Source of the DNA: Enemella dayhoffiae
GTDB lineage: Bacteria > Actinomycetota > Actinomycetes > Propionibacteriales > Propionibacteriaceae
Assembly (NCBI RefSeq): GCF_002250625.1
Contig: NZ_NMVQ01000012.1
Coordinates: 62,001-126,000, forward strand
DNA: 64,000 nt
Direction of reading: 5' to 3'
The translations under genes were made by a program, and so were the position numbers. The notes under the pieces were generated by a model. That model saw only the letters and a list, made by a program, of their open reading frames with translations. It had not been told where the DNA came from and searched no databases. Position 1 is the first letter of the stretch. Each line of letters opens with the position of its first letter. Shown here one piece after another: positions 57,327-64,000 of this stretch.

Positions 57327-57901
57327 CGTTGAACCTCCACGGTGTCTACGTCAATCAGTTTCGCTCGGCCCATTTCCATCCTGGCGTACACGAAACCCTG
57401 CCACAGGCGGTTCTGGCCCCTACGTCCATCGGGGTAAACCGCCTGAGACGCCCTTCGGTCCTCACAGATCTGCAGTGATAGTCGCGAGTCTGAGCCAGAC
57501 TTGGACGCGCCAACCGCGGAACGTGACTTGCTTACCGCCCCGCCGCCCTCGACCTTGACCTTCCGCTTCTTCTGGTCCCTCAACAGCGCCAGATCCTGCT
57601 CCAGGTACAGCCCCTCCTCAACCTCCAGCATCTTGGCCGACGGCTGATCAGCCCCACCCTCCCGCGACAACCGCTCGAACTCGTCGAAGGCGATCTGATA
57701 CGCGGCCTGGACCTGCTTGGTCAACTGCTCCTGACTCGGCGTCGGACTCCCCGTCGGACTCGGACTCGGACTCGGCATCGGCGACACCGAGGCCGGTTCC
57801 GGACTCACCGACCCCGGCGCACCCCCACCAGGACCACACCCGGCCACCACAACCACAGGCAGCACCATGCCTGCCAACGCAACACCGCGAAACCGAGCCA
57901 T
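57314..57901 (-). CDS. Lipoprotein of unknown function
   Basis: This 195-residue lipoprotein has a signal MARFRGVALAGMVLPVVVV and lipobox VAGC. A Pro/Ser linker (SPMPSPSPSPTGSPTPS) leads to a helical part, EQLTKQVQAAYQIAFDEFER, then a Lys-rich region and a C-terminal Cys pair (QICEDRR and VQRCDW). The ATG at 57901 is preferred. It is co-transcribed with the secreted protein that overlaps its end, and the two may act together on the cell surface. Confidence 0.72.
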   Translation of the reverse strand: MARFRGVALAGMVLPVVVVAGCGPGGGAPGSVSPEPASVSPMPSPSPSPTGSPTPSQEQLTKQVQAAYQIAFDEFERLSREGGADQPSAKMLEVEEGLYLEQDLALLRDQKKRKVKVEGGGAVSKSRSAVGASKSGSDSRLSLQICEDRRASQAVYPDGRRGQNRLWQGFVYARMEMGRAKLIDVDTVEVQRCDW

Positions 57902-58092
57902 CCGGGCCTCCACAAGGGGGTGAGTGGATGACCAACATTCTGCCAACGACTTCGAGCCAGCAACACCCCTTTATCCACAGCCCACCCGCGCCACCGCTCA
58001 CCCAGACCCAACGCACCGGACCGTGTCCCACTCTGCTCCCAATACGGGAGCAGAGTGCGACAGCCCCGCACGCAACACCCAGGGGTCAGCTG

Positions 58093-58109
58093 GCTTCGAC
58101 AGGCTCAGC
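58093..58109. repeat. REP-like repeat
   Basis: CTTCGACAGGCTCAGCC here is the intact core of the dispersed element. GCTCAGGGAACGTGACG (58124-58140) continues up to the quinone oxidoreductase stop. Compare 9066, 21576 and 28961. Confidence 0.6.
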
Positions 58110-58141
58110 CACCGTAACGACACGCTCAGGGAACGTGACGG

Positions 58142-59086
58142 TCAGGCGTCGAGGTCGAGGACCACCTTGCCGCGGGTGTGGCCGGACTCGAGCTGGCGGT
58201 GCGCCTCGGCGACCTGCTCCAGCGGAAGCACCTTCGACACTTCAAGCAGCAACCGGCCGGCGGTGATGTCCTCGGCCATCGTGCGCAGCTGCTCGGGCAA
58301 CGGACGCGCCTGCGGTACGAAGACGGGGATGCCACGCTCCTCCGCCGGTGCCTTGTCGGTCAACGTGGGCAGGGAAACGATCCGACCCTTCTCGGTGAGG
58401 TGGTCAAGGCTCGGCAGATAGGTGTCGAAATAGGCGCCGTCGACGATCAGGCCGCACTTGGGCGCCACCTCGAGGAAGTTCTGCGTGCGATAGTCGATCG
58501 GGTGGGCGCCCAGCTCGACGAGACGGTCCTGGTTGGGCGTGGACGCCGTCGCCCACACCTCGGCACCCGCCTGGCGGCACAGCTGCACCACAAGCTGACC
58601 GACCCCGCCGGAACCGCCGTGCACCAGCACCTTGTCGCCCGCCTGCACCTGTCCGGCCTCGTGGCTGGCGATCCAGGCGGTCGACGCCACCAGCGAGGTG
58701 CCACCGAGCACGACCGGGTCCGCCCCCTCGGGGGCGTGCACCATCGCCGATGCCGGCAGGGTCGCGTATTCGGCATAGCAGCGGCCGGGGTGAGACAGAT
58801 CCGGCATGCCGAACACCAGGTCACCCTCGGCGAATCCGTCGACCCCCTCGCCGACCGCGGCGACGGTGCCGCAGCACTCACGGCCCAGCACCAGCGGGAA
58901 GTCGGCCTCGGTCAACTTCTTGGCCAGCCCTGACGACCCGTCGCGGATCTTGTAGTCCAGCGGATTCGTGCCGGCCGCGCGAACCTTCACCAACAGCTCA
59001 CCGGGCCCCGGCTGCGGAATCTCCGCGTCGGTGACCACGTACAACTCCTCGGGCCCGCCGAAGCGGTCAATCCGTGCCTGTCGCAT
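58142..59086 (-). CDS. Quinone oxidoreductase-like MDR enzyme
   Basis: This 314-residue zinc-free MDR protein reduces quinones or enones with NADPH. FGGPEELYVVTDAEIPQPGP and AAGTNPLDYKIRDG are typical of the quinone-oxidoreductase branch. VLVHGGSGGVGQLVVQLCRQ is the dinucleotide loop. The catalytic Cys/His zinc ligands of alcohol dehydrogenases are absent. AGGAGCAGCTG precedes the ATG at 59086. It sits directly downstream of hemQ in the same orientation, 26 bases apart, and may be in its operon. Confidence 0.88.
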   Translation of the reverse strand: MRQARIDRFGGPEELYVVTDAEIPQPGPGELLVKVRAAGTNPLDYKIRDGSSGLAKKLTEADFPLVLGRECCGTVAAVGEGVDGFAEGDLVFGMPDLSHPGRCYAEYATLPASAMVHAPEGADPVVLGGTSLVASTAWIASHEAGQVQAGDKVLVHGGSGGVGQLVVQLCRQAGAEVWATASTPNQDRLVELGAHPIDYRTQNFLEVAPKCGLIVDGAYFDTYLPSLDHLTEKGRIVSLPTLTDKAPAEERGIPVFVPQARPLPEQLRTMAEDITAGRLLLEVSKVLPLEQVAEAHRQLESGHTRGKVVLDLDA

Positions 59087-59112
59087 CAGCTGCTCCTCCG
59101 ATTGTTGTTTTC

Positions 59113-59796
59113 TCAACCCTGCCAGGATTTCAGGATGTCGACCAGCTCCCGTCGACGCCCCGAATAGAACGGGATCTCCACCCGCACGTGCCGTCTGGTC
59201 TCCGAGGCGCGCAGATCGCGCATCAGGTCAACAATCCGACCCATCTCGTCCGCCTCGAAGGCGAGGATCCACTCGTAGTCGCCCAGCGCGAACGCCGGCA
59301 TCGTGTTCGCGCGCACGTCCGGGTAACCCCGACCGAGGGTTCCGTGCTCCACCAGCAGAGCGCGGCGCTCGGCGTCCGGCAGCAGATACCACTCGTAGGA
59401 CCGTACGAACGGATAGACGACCAGGTGGTCGCGCACCCGCTCGTCGGCCATGAACGCCGGCACGTGCGACTTGTTGAACTCCGCCGGCCGATGCACCGCC
59501 AACTGCGACCAGACCGGCTCCAGGGTCCGGCCCAGCTCGCTCGCGCGGAAGGTGTGGTACGCCCGCTGCAGCGTCTCGTACTCCGGTGCGTGCCACCACA
59601 CCATCAGGTCGGCGTCGGCCCGCAGCCCGGCCACGTCATACCACCCGCGCACCTTGAGATCGTGCTCCGCCCCGAACGCCTCGATCGCCTTGATCGCCTT
59701 GCCCGCAAAGGAATCCTTGACGATCTCGGTACGCCGGAACACCGACCACATGGTGTAGCGCTGCATCTCGTTGATGTCGCGGGCCTTCGTCGTCAC
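59113..59796 (-). CDS. hemQ: Coproheme decarboxylase HemQ (chlorite dismutase family)
   Basis: This 227-residue protein decarboxylates coproheme III to haem b in the coproporphyrin-dependent pathway of Gram-positives. [13 protein letters not shown] opens the family. [20 protein letters not shown] has the catalytic Tyr, and [20 protein letters not shown] a conserved His. [13 protein letters not shown] and [20 protein letters not shown] complete it. The chlorite-dismutase arginine region is not typical, so haem synthesis is the likely role. Start GTG 59796 overlaps the hemE stop (GTGA). Confidence 0.9.
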   Translation of the reverse strand: MTTKARDINEMQRYTMWSVFRRTEIVKDSFAGKAIKAIEAFGAEHDLKVRGWYDVAGLRADADLMVWWHAPEYETLQRAYHTFRASELGRTLEPVWSQLAVHRPAEFNKSHVPAFMADERVRDHLVVYPFVRSYEWYLLPDAERRALLVEHGTLGRGYPDVRANTMPAFALGDYEWILAFEADEMGRIVDLMRDLRASETRRHVRVEIPFYSGRRRELVDILKSWQG

Positions 59797-60905
59797 TGCT
59801 GCTCCTCCTGATGATGCTGCTCGGCTACCGCCCGCCCCTGGGCGCGCAGGTCTGGTCCCTCGGTGTGCACCAGCTCGACGATGCGGGTCAGGACCGTAGG
59901 GTCGGCGGTCGGCGGTACGCCGTGGCCGAGGTTGAAGATGTGCCCCTTCGCCGCCGCGCCCTCGCGCACCACCCGGCGTACCCGCTCGGCGAGCACCGAC
60001 CACGGCGCACCCAGCAGCGCCGGATCGAGGTTGCCCTGCACGGCGTACGCCCGGCCGAGTCGCCGGCTGGCCTCGTCCAGCGGGATCCGCCAGTCGACTC
60101 CGACCACCTCGGCACCCGCCTGACCGATCAGCGGCAGCAGCTCCCCGGTCCCCACACCGAAGTGGATGCGCGGCACCCCGTGCTCCTTCAACGCGGCGAG
60201 CACCATCGCCGAATGCGGCATCACATATTCGCGATAGTCGCGTGCCGACAGCGCACCGGCCCAGGAGTCGAACAGCTGCACCACCCGCGCCCCGGCCGCC
60301 ACCTGCGCCTGCAGGAAAACCGCCGACAGCTGCGCCAGCCGCGAACACAGCTCGTGCCACAGCTCCGGGTCGCCGACCATCAACGCCTTGGTCGCCGCAT
60401 AGTCCTTGCTGGGCCCACCCTCGACCAGATAGCTCGCCAGCGTGAACGGCGCCCCGGCAAACCCGATCAGCGCGGTCGACGAGTCCGGCCCGCCGAGTTC
60501 CTCGACGACCAGGCGTACCGCCTCGCTGATCGCGTCCAGCTGTCCCACCTCGAGCGGACGCAGCGCTTCGACGTCGGCTCGCGATGAGATCGGGTGCGCG
60601 ATCTGCGGGCCCCTGCCCGGCACGATGTCGAGATCCACCCCCGCGGCCTTGAGCGGCACCATGATGTCGGAATAGAAGATGGCCGCGTCCACCCCGTGCC
60701 GGCGTACCGGCTGCATGGTGATCTCGCGCACCAGATCGGGGGTGAAGCAGGCCTCCAGCATCGTGGTGCCCTCGCGCACCTGCCGATATTCCGGCAGCGA
60801 ACGCCCCGCCTGTCGCATGAACCACACCGGGACCCGCTCCCCCTGCACCCCGCGGGCGGCGTTCACCAGGTCGGAGCCGGTCGGTTCGGCGGGTGTTTCG
60901 GTCAC
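59793..60905 (-). CDS. hemE: Uroporphyrinogen decarboxylase
   Basis: This 370-residue enzyme converts uroporphyrinogen III to coproporphyrinogen [23 protein letters not shown] is the family signature, with Arg pair and Asp-like residues in [40 protein letters not shown] and [20 protein letters not shown] follow. The length is normal. Start GTG at 60905 is chosen; longer frames lack similarity. It is coupled to hemQ and divergent from the DUF3000 gene. Confidence 0.95.
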   Translation of the reverse strand: MTETPAEPTGSDLVNAARGVQGERVPVWFMRQAGRSLPEYRQVREGTTMLEACFTPDLVREITMQPVRRHGVDAAIFYSDIMVPLKAAGVDLDIVPGRGPQIAHPISSRADVEALRPLEVGQLDAISEAVRLVVEELGGPDSSTALIGFAGAPFTLASYLVEGGPSKDYAATKALMVGDPELWHELCSRLAQLSAVFLQAQVAAGARVVQLFDSWAGALSARDYREYVMPHSAMVLAALKEHGVPRIHFGVGTGELLPLIGQAGAEVVGVDWRIPLDEASRRLGRAYAVQGNLDPALLGAPWSVLAERVRRVVREGAAAKGHIFNLGHGVPPTADPTVLTRIVELVHTEGPDLRAQGRAVAEQHHQEEQQ

Positions 60906-60967
60906 CGCGCCATCCTGCCACGGCGCGTCGAAACCGTCTCGACTGACCCATTGCCTAGGCTCTAGGG

Positions 60968-61576
60968 GTGCCAACCAGCAAGAGCCAGCTCCCGCTCCCG
61001 CGGCCATTCGAGAAGGCCGTGGCGACGATCAGCGGGTTTGCCTGGCGGCCGGAGTTGCAGGTCGAGGAGATCCCGGCCCCCCAACGCATCGCCCCCTTCT
61101 CGGTGGCCCTGACCGCCGACGTGCTGGTCGACTCCGACGAGTTGGGCAACGGCCGGCTGGTGCTGCTGCACGATCCGGCCGGAAACGACGCCTGGCAAGG
61201 CACGTTTCGGCTGGTCAGCTATGTGCGCGCCGAGATCGAACCCGAGATGGTCACCGATCCGCTGCTCGCCAACGTCGGCTGGTCCTGGCTGACCGACGCA
61301 CTCAGCGCGCACGGCGCCGAACTGCTCGCGCCCAGCGGCACCGTCACCTCGGTGAACAGCGAAACGTTCGGTGCGATGGAGGACGATCCGGGCCGGGCCG
61401 AGCTCGAGGTGCGCGCCTCCTGGACGCCGGTGCTGGGCCCCGACGGCTCCGGCATCGACGTCCACCTCGCCGCCTGGTCCGATCTGCTCTGCACGGTTGC
61501 CGGCGTCCCCCCGGTGCCCGACGGCGTACTGGTCATGCCGTCTCGCCGTGCCGGTGGCGCACGCCGGGGCCGGTAG
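60968..61576 (+). CDS. DUF3000-family protein
   Basis: This 202-residue protein matches the actinobacterial DUF3000 family: [60 protein letters not shown] and [20 protein letters not shown]. It is commonly found just before the RNase D gene, as here, with 10 bases between them. The function is unknown. Translation starts with GTG at 60968. Confidence 0.85.
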   Translation: MPTSKSQLPLPRPFEKAVATISGFAWRPELQVEEIPAPQRIAPFSVALTADVLVDSDELGNGRLVLLHDPAGNDAWQGTFRLVSYVRAEIEPEMVTDPLLANVGWSWLTDALSAHGAELLAPSGTVTSVNSETFGAMEDDPGRAELEVRASWTPVLGPDGSGIDVHLAAWSDLLCTVAGVPPVPDGVLVMPSRRAGGARRGR

Positions 61577-61586
61577 TCTGCGGACC

Positions 61587-62882
61587 GTGTCCAGCAGTCC
61601 CGCCACCGACCCCTCGGGCGCTGCTGACCCCGAATCCACGACCGCCGAGCCGGAACTGCCGATCCTCGCCGCACCCGCCGAGCCGCTGCCGCCGGTCGTC
61701 ACCGACGCGACGGCGCTCGATGCGACGATCACCGCCCTGGCCGGCGGCAGCGGTCCGGTCGCGGTGGATGCCGAGCGGGCGCAGGGCTACCGCTACACCG
61801 GTCGCGCCTACCTGATCCAGCTGCGGCGTACCGGAGCCGGAACCCACCTGATCGACCCCGTCACGCTGGCCGAAGCGGGCACCCCGGTGACCGGCCTGAT
61901 GAGCGCCATCGCCGACGCCGAGTGGATCATCCACGCCGCCGCCCAGGACACCCCGTGCCTGGCCGAGCTGGGACTGGTTCCGCAGCGGCTGTTCGACACC
62001 GAACTGGCCGGGCGGTTGCTCGGGTTTCCGCGGGTGGCGCTGGGGGCGTTGATCGAGCACTACTTCGGGCTGCGCCTGCTCAAGGAGCACTCGGCGGCCG
62101 ACTGGTCGACCCGTCCCCTGCCCGCGGACTGGCTGAACTATGCCGCCCTGGACGTCGAACTGCTGGTCGAGCTGCGCGATCGCCAGGTCGCGGATCTCGA
62201 GGCGGCCGGCAAGCTTGCGTGGGCCGAGCAGGAGTTCGCCTGGTTGGCCGGGCGTGCTTCGACGCCGGCCGTCCCCCGGGTCGACCCGTGGCGGCGCACC
62301 TCCGGCATCCACGCGGTACGCTCTCCCGCCGGTCTGGCGGTGGTCCGGGAACTGTGGCAGGCGCGCGACGACCTGGCCCGCCGCCTCGACCGCGCCCCGG
62401 GGCGGATCCTGCCGGACAAGGCGATCGCCGAGTTGGCCGCGAAGACCGCGCCGGGCCGCCGTGAACTGCAGCAGGTACCCGGTTTCCAGCGCCGCTCGGC
62501 CAAGCGCTACGAGACCAACTGGGTCACCGCTGTCGACCGCGCCCGGTCCCTGTCCAAGTCCGAGCTGCCACCGGTGCATCTCCCCTCGGAGGGCGCGCCC
62601 CCGCCGCGCACCTGGGAGTCCCGTGATCCTGAGGCGTACGCCCGGCACCAGCGGATGCGAGCGGTGATGACCGATCTCGCCGAACGGCACGACGTGCCGG
62701 CGGAAAACCTGTGTACGCCCGAATTCTGGCGTCGGCTGGCGTGGCAGCCACCCGAGCCCGCCGACGAGACGGCCGTCGACGCGTTCCTGGCCGAGCTGGG
62801 CGCGCGAAGGTGGCAGCGCGAGCTCGTGGTGGGCCCGCTCACCGAGGCGGTTCAGGAACCGGCGAGCCCGCCCAGGTCATAG
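61587..62882 (+). CDS. rnd: Ribonuclease D
   Basis: This 431-residue 3'-5' exoribonuclease has a DEDD core: GPVAVDAERAQGYRYTGRAY (Asp, Glu), WIIHAAAQDTPCLAELGL (Asp) and LNYAALDVELL (Tyr, Asp). An HRDC domain follows, REVWRRT-like WQARDDLARRLDRAPGRILP and DKAIAELAAKTAPGRRELQQ. Start is GTG at 61587, eleven bases after DUF3000. Its end overlaps the PIG-L gene by 31 bases. It trims tRNA and other structured RNA. Confidence 0.92.
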   Translation: MSSSPATDPSGAADPESTTAEPELPILAAPAEPLPPVVTDATALDATITALAGGSGPVAVDAERAQGYRYTGRAYLIQLRRTGAGTHLIDPVTLAEAGTPVTGLMSAIADAEWIIHAAAQDTPCLAELGLVPQRLFDTELAGRLLGFPRVALGALIEHYFGLRLLKEHSAADWSTRPLPADWLNYAALDVELLVELRDRQVADLEAAGKLAWAEQEFAWLAGRASTPAVPRVDPWRRTSGIHAVRSPAGLAVVRELWQARDDLARRLDRAPGRILPDKAIAELAAKTAPGRRELQQVPGFQRRSAKRYETNWVTAVDRARSLSKSELPPVHLPSEGAPPPRTWESRDPEAYARHQRMRAVMTDLAERHDVPAENLCTPEFWRRLAWQPPEPADETAVDAFLAELGARRWQRELVVGPLTEAVQEPASPPRS

Positions 62883-63595
62883 ACCCGGAACCCGACCGCA
62901 TAGTCACACCCGGCCGCTTTTCCTGTCTCGACGAGGATTGGCGGGATGAACTCGTCGGGCTTCGGGTGGTTCGGCAGGTCGGCCAGATAGGCCTGGTGCG
63001 CCTGCAGCGAGCGTACGCTGGCCCGCACCGCCTGCTCGTCGACCGCGACGGCGTGGGTGGGCTCCGGATGACCGGCCACCAGCAGCGCGGTCGTGTGCCA
63101 CTTCGCCAAGCCCTCCTCGTCGGCGAGCTCGCGGAACACCCACGTGTTGTCGGCGTCGCGCACCCCGTCGATCGTGGCCAGCCCGGCGGCGCGGTGGTCG
63201 GCCTGGTTGAGGCCCCCGTACGCCTCCACCTCCCAGACCCCGGTGACCACCGCCTGCGGCCGCACCTGGCGTACCACCCGGGCGATGTCGCGGCGCAGCT
63301 CGAGACCGTAGGTAAGCATCCCGTCGGGGTGGTGGAGGATCTCCAGTCGGTCCACCCCCACTTCCGCGCAGGCGGCGCGTTGTTCCTCGGCGCGGATCGG
63401 CCCGACCTCCTCGGGGGGACGCTGCATCCCGGCCTCGCCGGAGGTGAGCAGCAGATAGCTCACCTCGATCCCGGCGCGCGCCCAGGTGGCCACCGCCGCC
63501 GAGGCGCCGTATTCCATGTCATCGGGGTGCGCCACCACGCACAGCACCCGCTCCCATCCACTGGTGTCCAGCCGCGGCAGCTGCTGCTCGGTCAT
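62852..63595 (-). CDS. PIG-L/LmbE-type N-deacetylase
   Basis: This 247-residue protein has the metal site VLCVVAHPDDMEYGASAAVA (AHPDDME with His, Asp, Asp) and a downstream His in NQADHRAAGLATIDG. TSGEAGMQRPPEEVGPIRAE and EQRAACAEVGVDRLEILHHP are conserved. The class deacetylates GlcNAc-linked small molecules, including MshB for mycothiol and Mca-type amidases for mycothiol conjugates. Which of these applies is not determined. The ATG at 63595 is chosen. Confidence 0.88.
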   Translation of the reverse strand: MTEQQLPRLDTSGWERVLCVVAHPDDMEYGASAAVATWARAGIEVSYLLLTSGEAGMQRPPEEVGPIRAEEQRAACAEVGVDRLEILHHPDGMLTYGLELRRDIARVVRQVRPQAVVTGVWEVEAYGGLNQADHRAAGLATIDGVRDADNTWVFRELADEEGLAKWHTTALLVAGHPEPTHAVAVDEQAVRASVRSLQAHQAYLADLPNHPKPDEFIPPILVETGKAAGCDYAVGFRVYDLGGLAGS

Positions 63596-63681
63596 CGCGG
63601 TCCTCTCGACGGTGTGCTCCTGTCGCCATCGTCCCAGACTCGCCAGCCGGCGAAAAGGGCAACCGAATCCTCGCCAAACAC

Positions 63682-63699
63682 TGTTACTTGTGGGTAACA
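63682..63699. promoter_or_regulatory. Palindrome before the thiolase gene
   Basis: TGTTACTTGTGGGTAACA is an inverted repeat of TGTTAC and GTAACA with a 6-base centre, ending 8 bases before the thiolase ATG. TTAC-N-GTAA sites like this are often bound by TetR-type lipid-metabolism repressors in actinobacteria. Confidence 0.55.
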
Positions 63700-63707
63700 T
63701 CGGGGTC

Positions 63708-64000
63708 ATGTCAGCTGAGAACCGCGATGTCGTCTTCGTCGACGGCGTACGAACTCCTTTCGGAAAGGCCGGCTCGCTCTATGCGGAGACCCGCGCCGAC
63801 GACCTGGTGGTGCACTGCATCCGCGAGCTGCTGCGGCGCCACCCCGAGCTCCCGCCCGAGCGGGTCGATGAGGTGGCGATCGCCGCGACCACCCAGACCG
63901 GTGACCAGGGCCTGACCATCGGCCGCAGCGCCGCCCTGCTGTCCGGGCTGCCGCAGTCGGTGCCCGGCTTCGCCATCGACCGGATGTGCGCGGGCGCGAT
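63708..64000 (+). CDS. Thiolase, acetyl-CoA acyltransferase family (3' end outside window)
   Basis: The first 97 residues of a thiolase are visible, from the ATG at 63708: RDVVFVDGVRTPFGKAGSLY, RHPELPPERVDEVAIAATTQ and IDRMCAGA. MCAG contains the acyl-accepting Cys near residue 93. FADLGRG-like and C-terminal His/Cys motifs lie outside. It either degrades beta-ketoacyl-CoA or condenses acetyl-CoA. The preceding palindrome suggests fatty-acid-responsive control. Confidence 0.92.
   Translation, partial: MSAENRDVVFVDGVRTPFGKAGSLYAETRADDLVVHCIRELLRRHPELPPERVDEVAIAATTQTGDQGLTIGRSAALLSGLPQSVPGFAIDRMCAGA

Overview
The window is from a high-GC Gram-positive actinobacterium, most likely a member of the Propionibacteriaceae or a close relative. 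This is inferred from very high GC, many GTG starts and 4-bp start/stop overlaps. It is also inferred from a mycobacteria-like gcvH-garA-ftsR-DUF151-MerR-gcvP block, phosphatidylinositol mannoside genes, hemQ-type haem synthesis, DUF3000, and a phosphofructokinase carrying the PPi-type signatures known from propionibacteria. No rRNA and no CRISPR array were seen.

Layout. 1-5.5 kb holds assorted metabolic genes: a cysteine hydrolase cut by the window edge, an ALDH3-like dehydrogenase, a decayed PLP aldolase/racemase relative, a coupled Zn-alcohol dehydrogenase/ElaA pair, and an Eis-type acetyltransferase. 5.6-12 kb holds cstA with its small DUF466 partner, then a CitE-like lyase and a complete SsuABC/TauABC-type transporter. 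12-17.4 kb holds a YciO-type protein, a PatB-type C-S lyase, an orphan TadE-like protein, PPi-phosphofructokinase, a YihY membrane protein, and the scar of a lost siderophore transporter.

17.5-31 kb is one long minus-strand region of conserved actinobacterial genes. It runs thrS, HIT/Ap4A phosphorylase, PIP synthase, PIM acyltransferase, pimA, DUF881-sbp-DUF881, gcvH, garA, ftsR, DUF151, a second MerR and gcvP. Many neighbours overlap by a few bases, so cell-envelope lipid synthesis, 2-oxoglutarate/glutamate control and glycine cleavage are physically joined. 31-36.6 kb holds an alpha/beta hydrolase, two coupled GtrA proteins, a lipoprotein, tRNA-Val(CAC), a DUF2236 protein, a class IV aminotransferase and a glutathione peroxidase.

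36.77-47.06 kb is a genomic island of about 10.2 kb integrated into the 3' half of tRNA-Val(GAC). It is bounded by a perfect 53-bp direct repeat. It carries a T4 rIIB-like protein, a phage-type small protein, a DUF1643 protein, an HTH/zeta-toxin pair behind a 17-bp palindrome, a lipoprotein, a NERD-domain protein, a truncated membrane protein and an HTH protein. At least four of its genes are frameshifted and no integrase is visible, so it looks like a decaying or non-autonomous element. A tRNA Gly-Cys-Val cluster forms its right border.

47.4-64 kb returns to chromosomal genes: a UvrA-like ATPase, a PEBP protein, a CBS protein, a second YihY protein, a CbiX-like chelatase, PPK2, a stand-alone LigD-type primase-polymerase, msrB, a DUF1203 protein, a secreted protein/lipoprotein pair, a quinone oxidoreductase, the hemE-hemQ pair, DUF3000, RNase D, a PIG-L deacetylase and the start of a thiolase.
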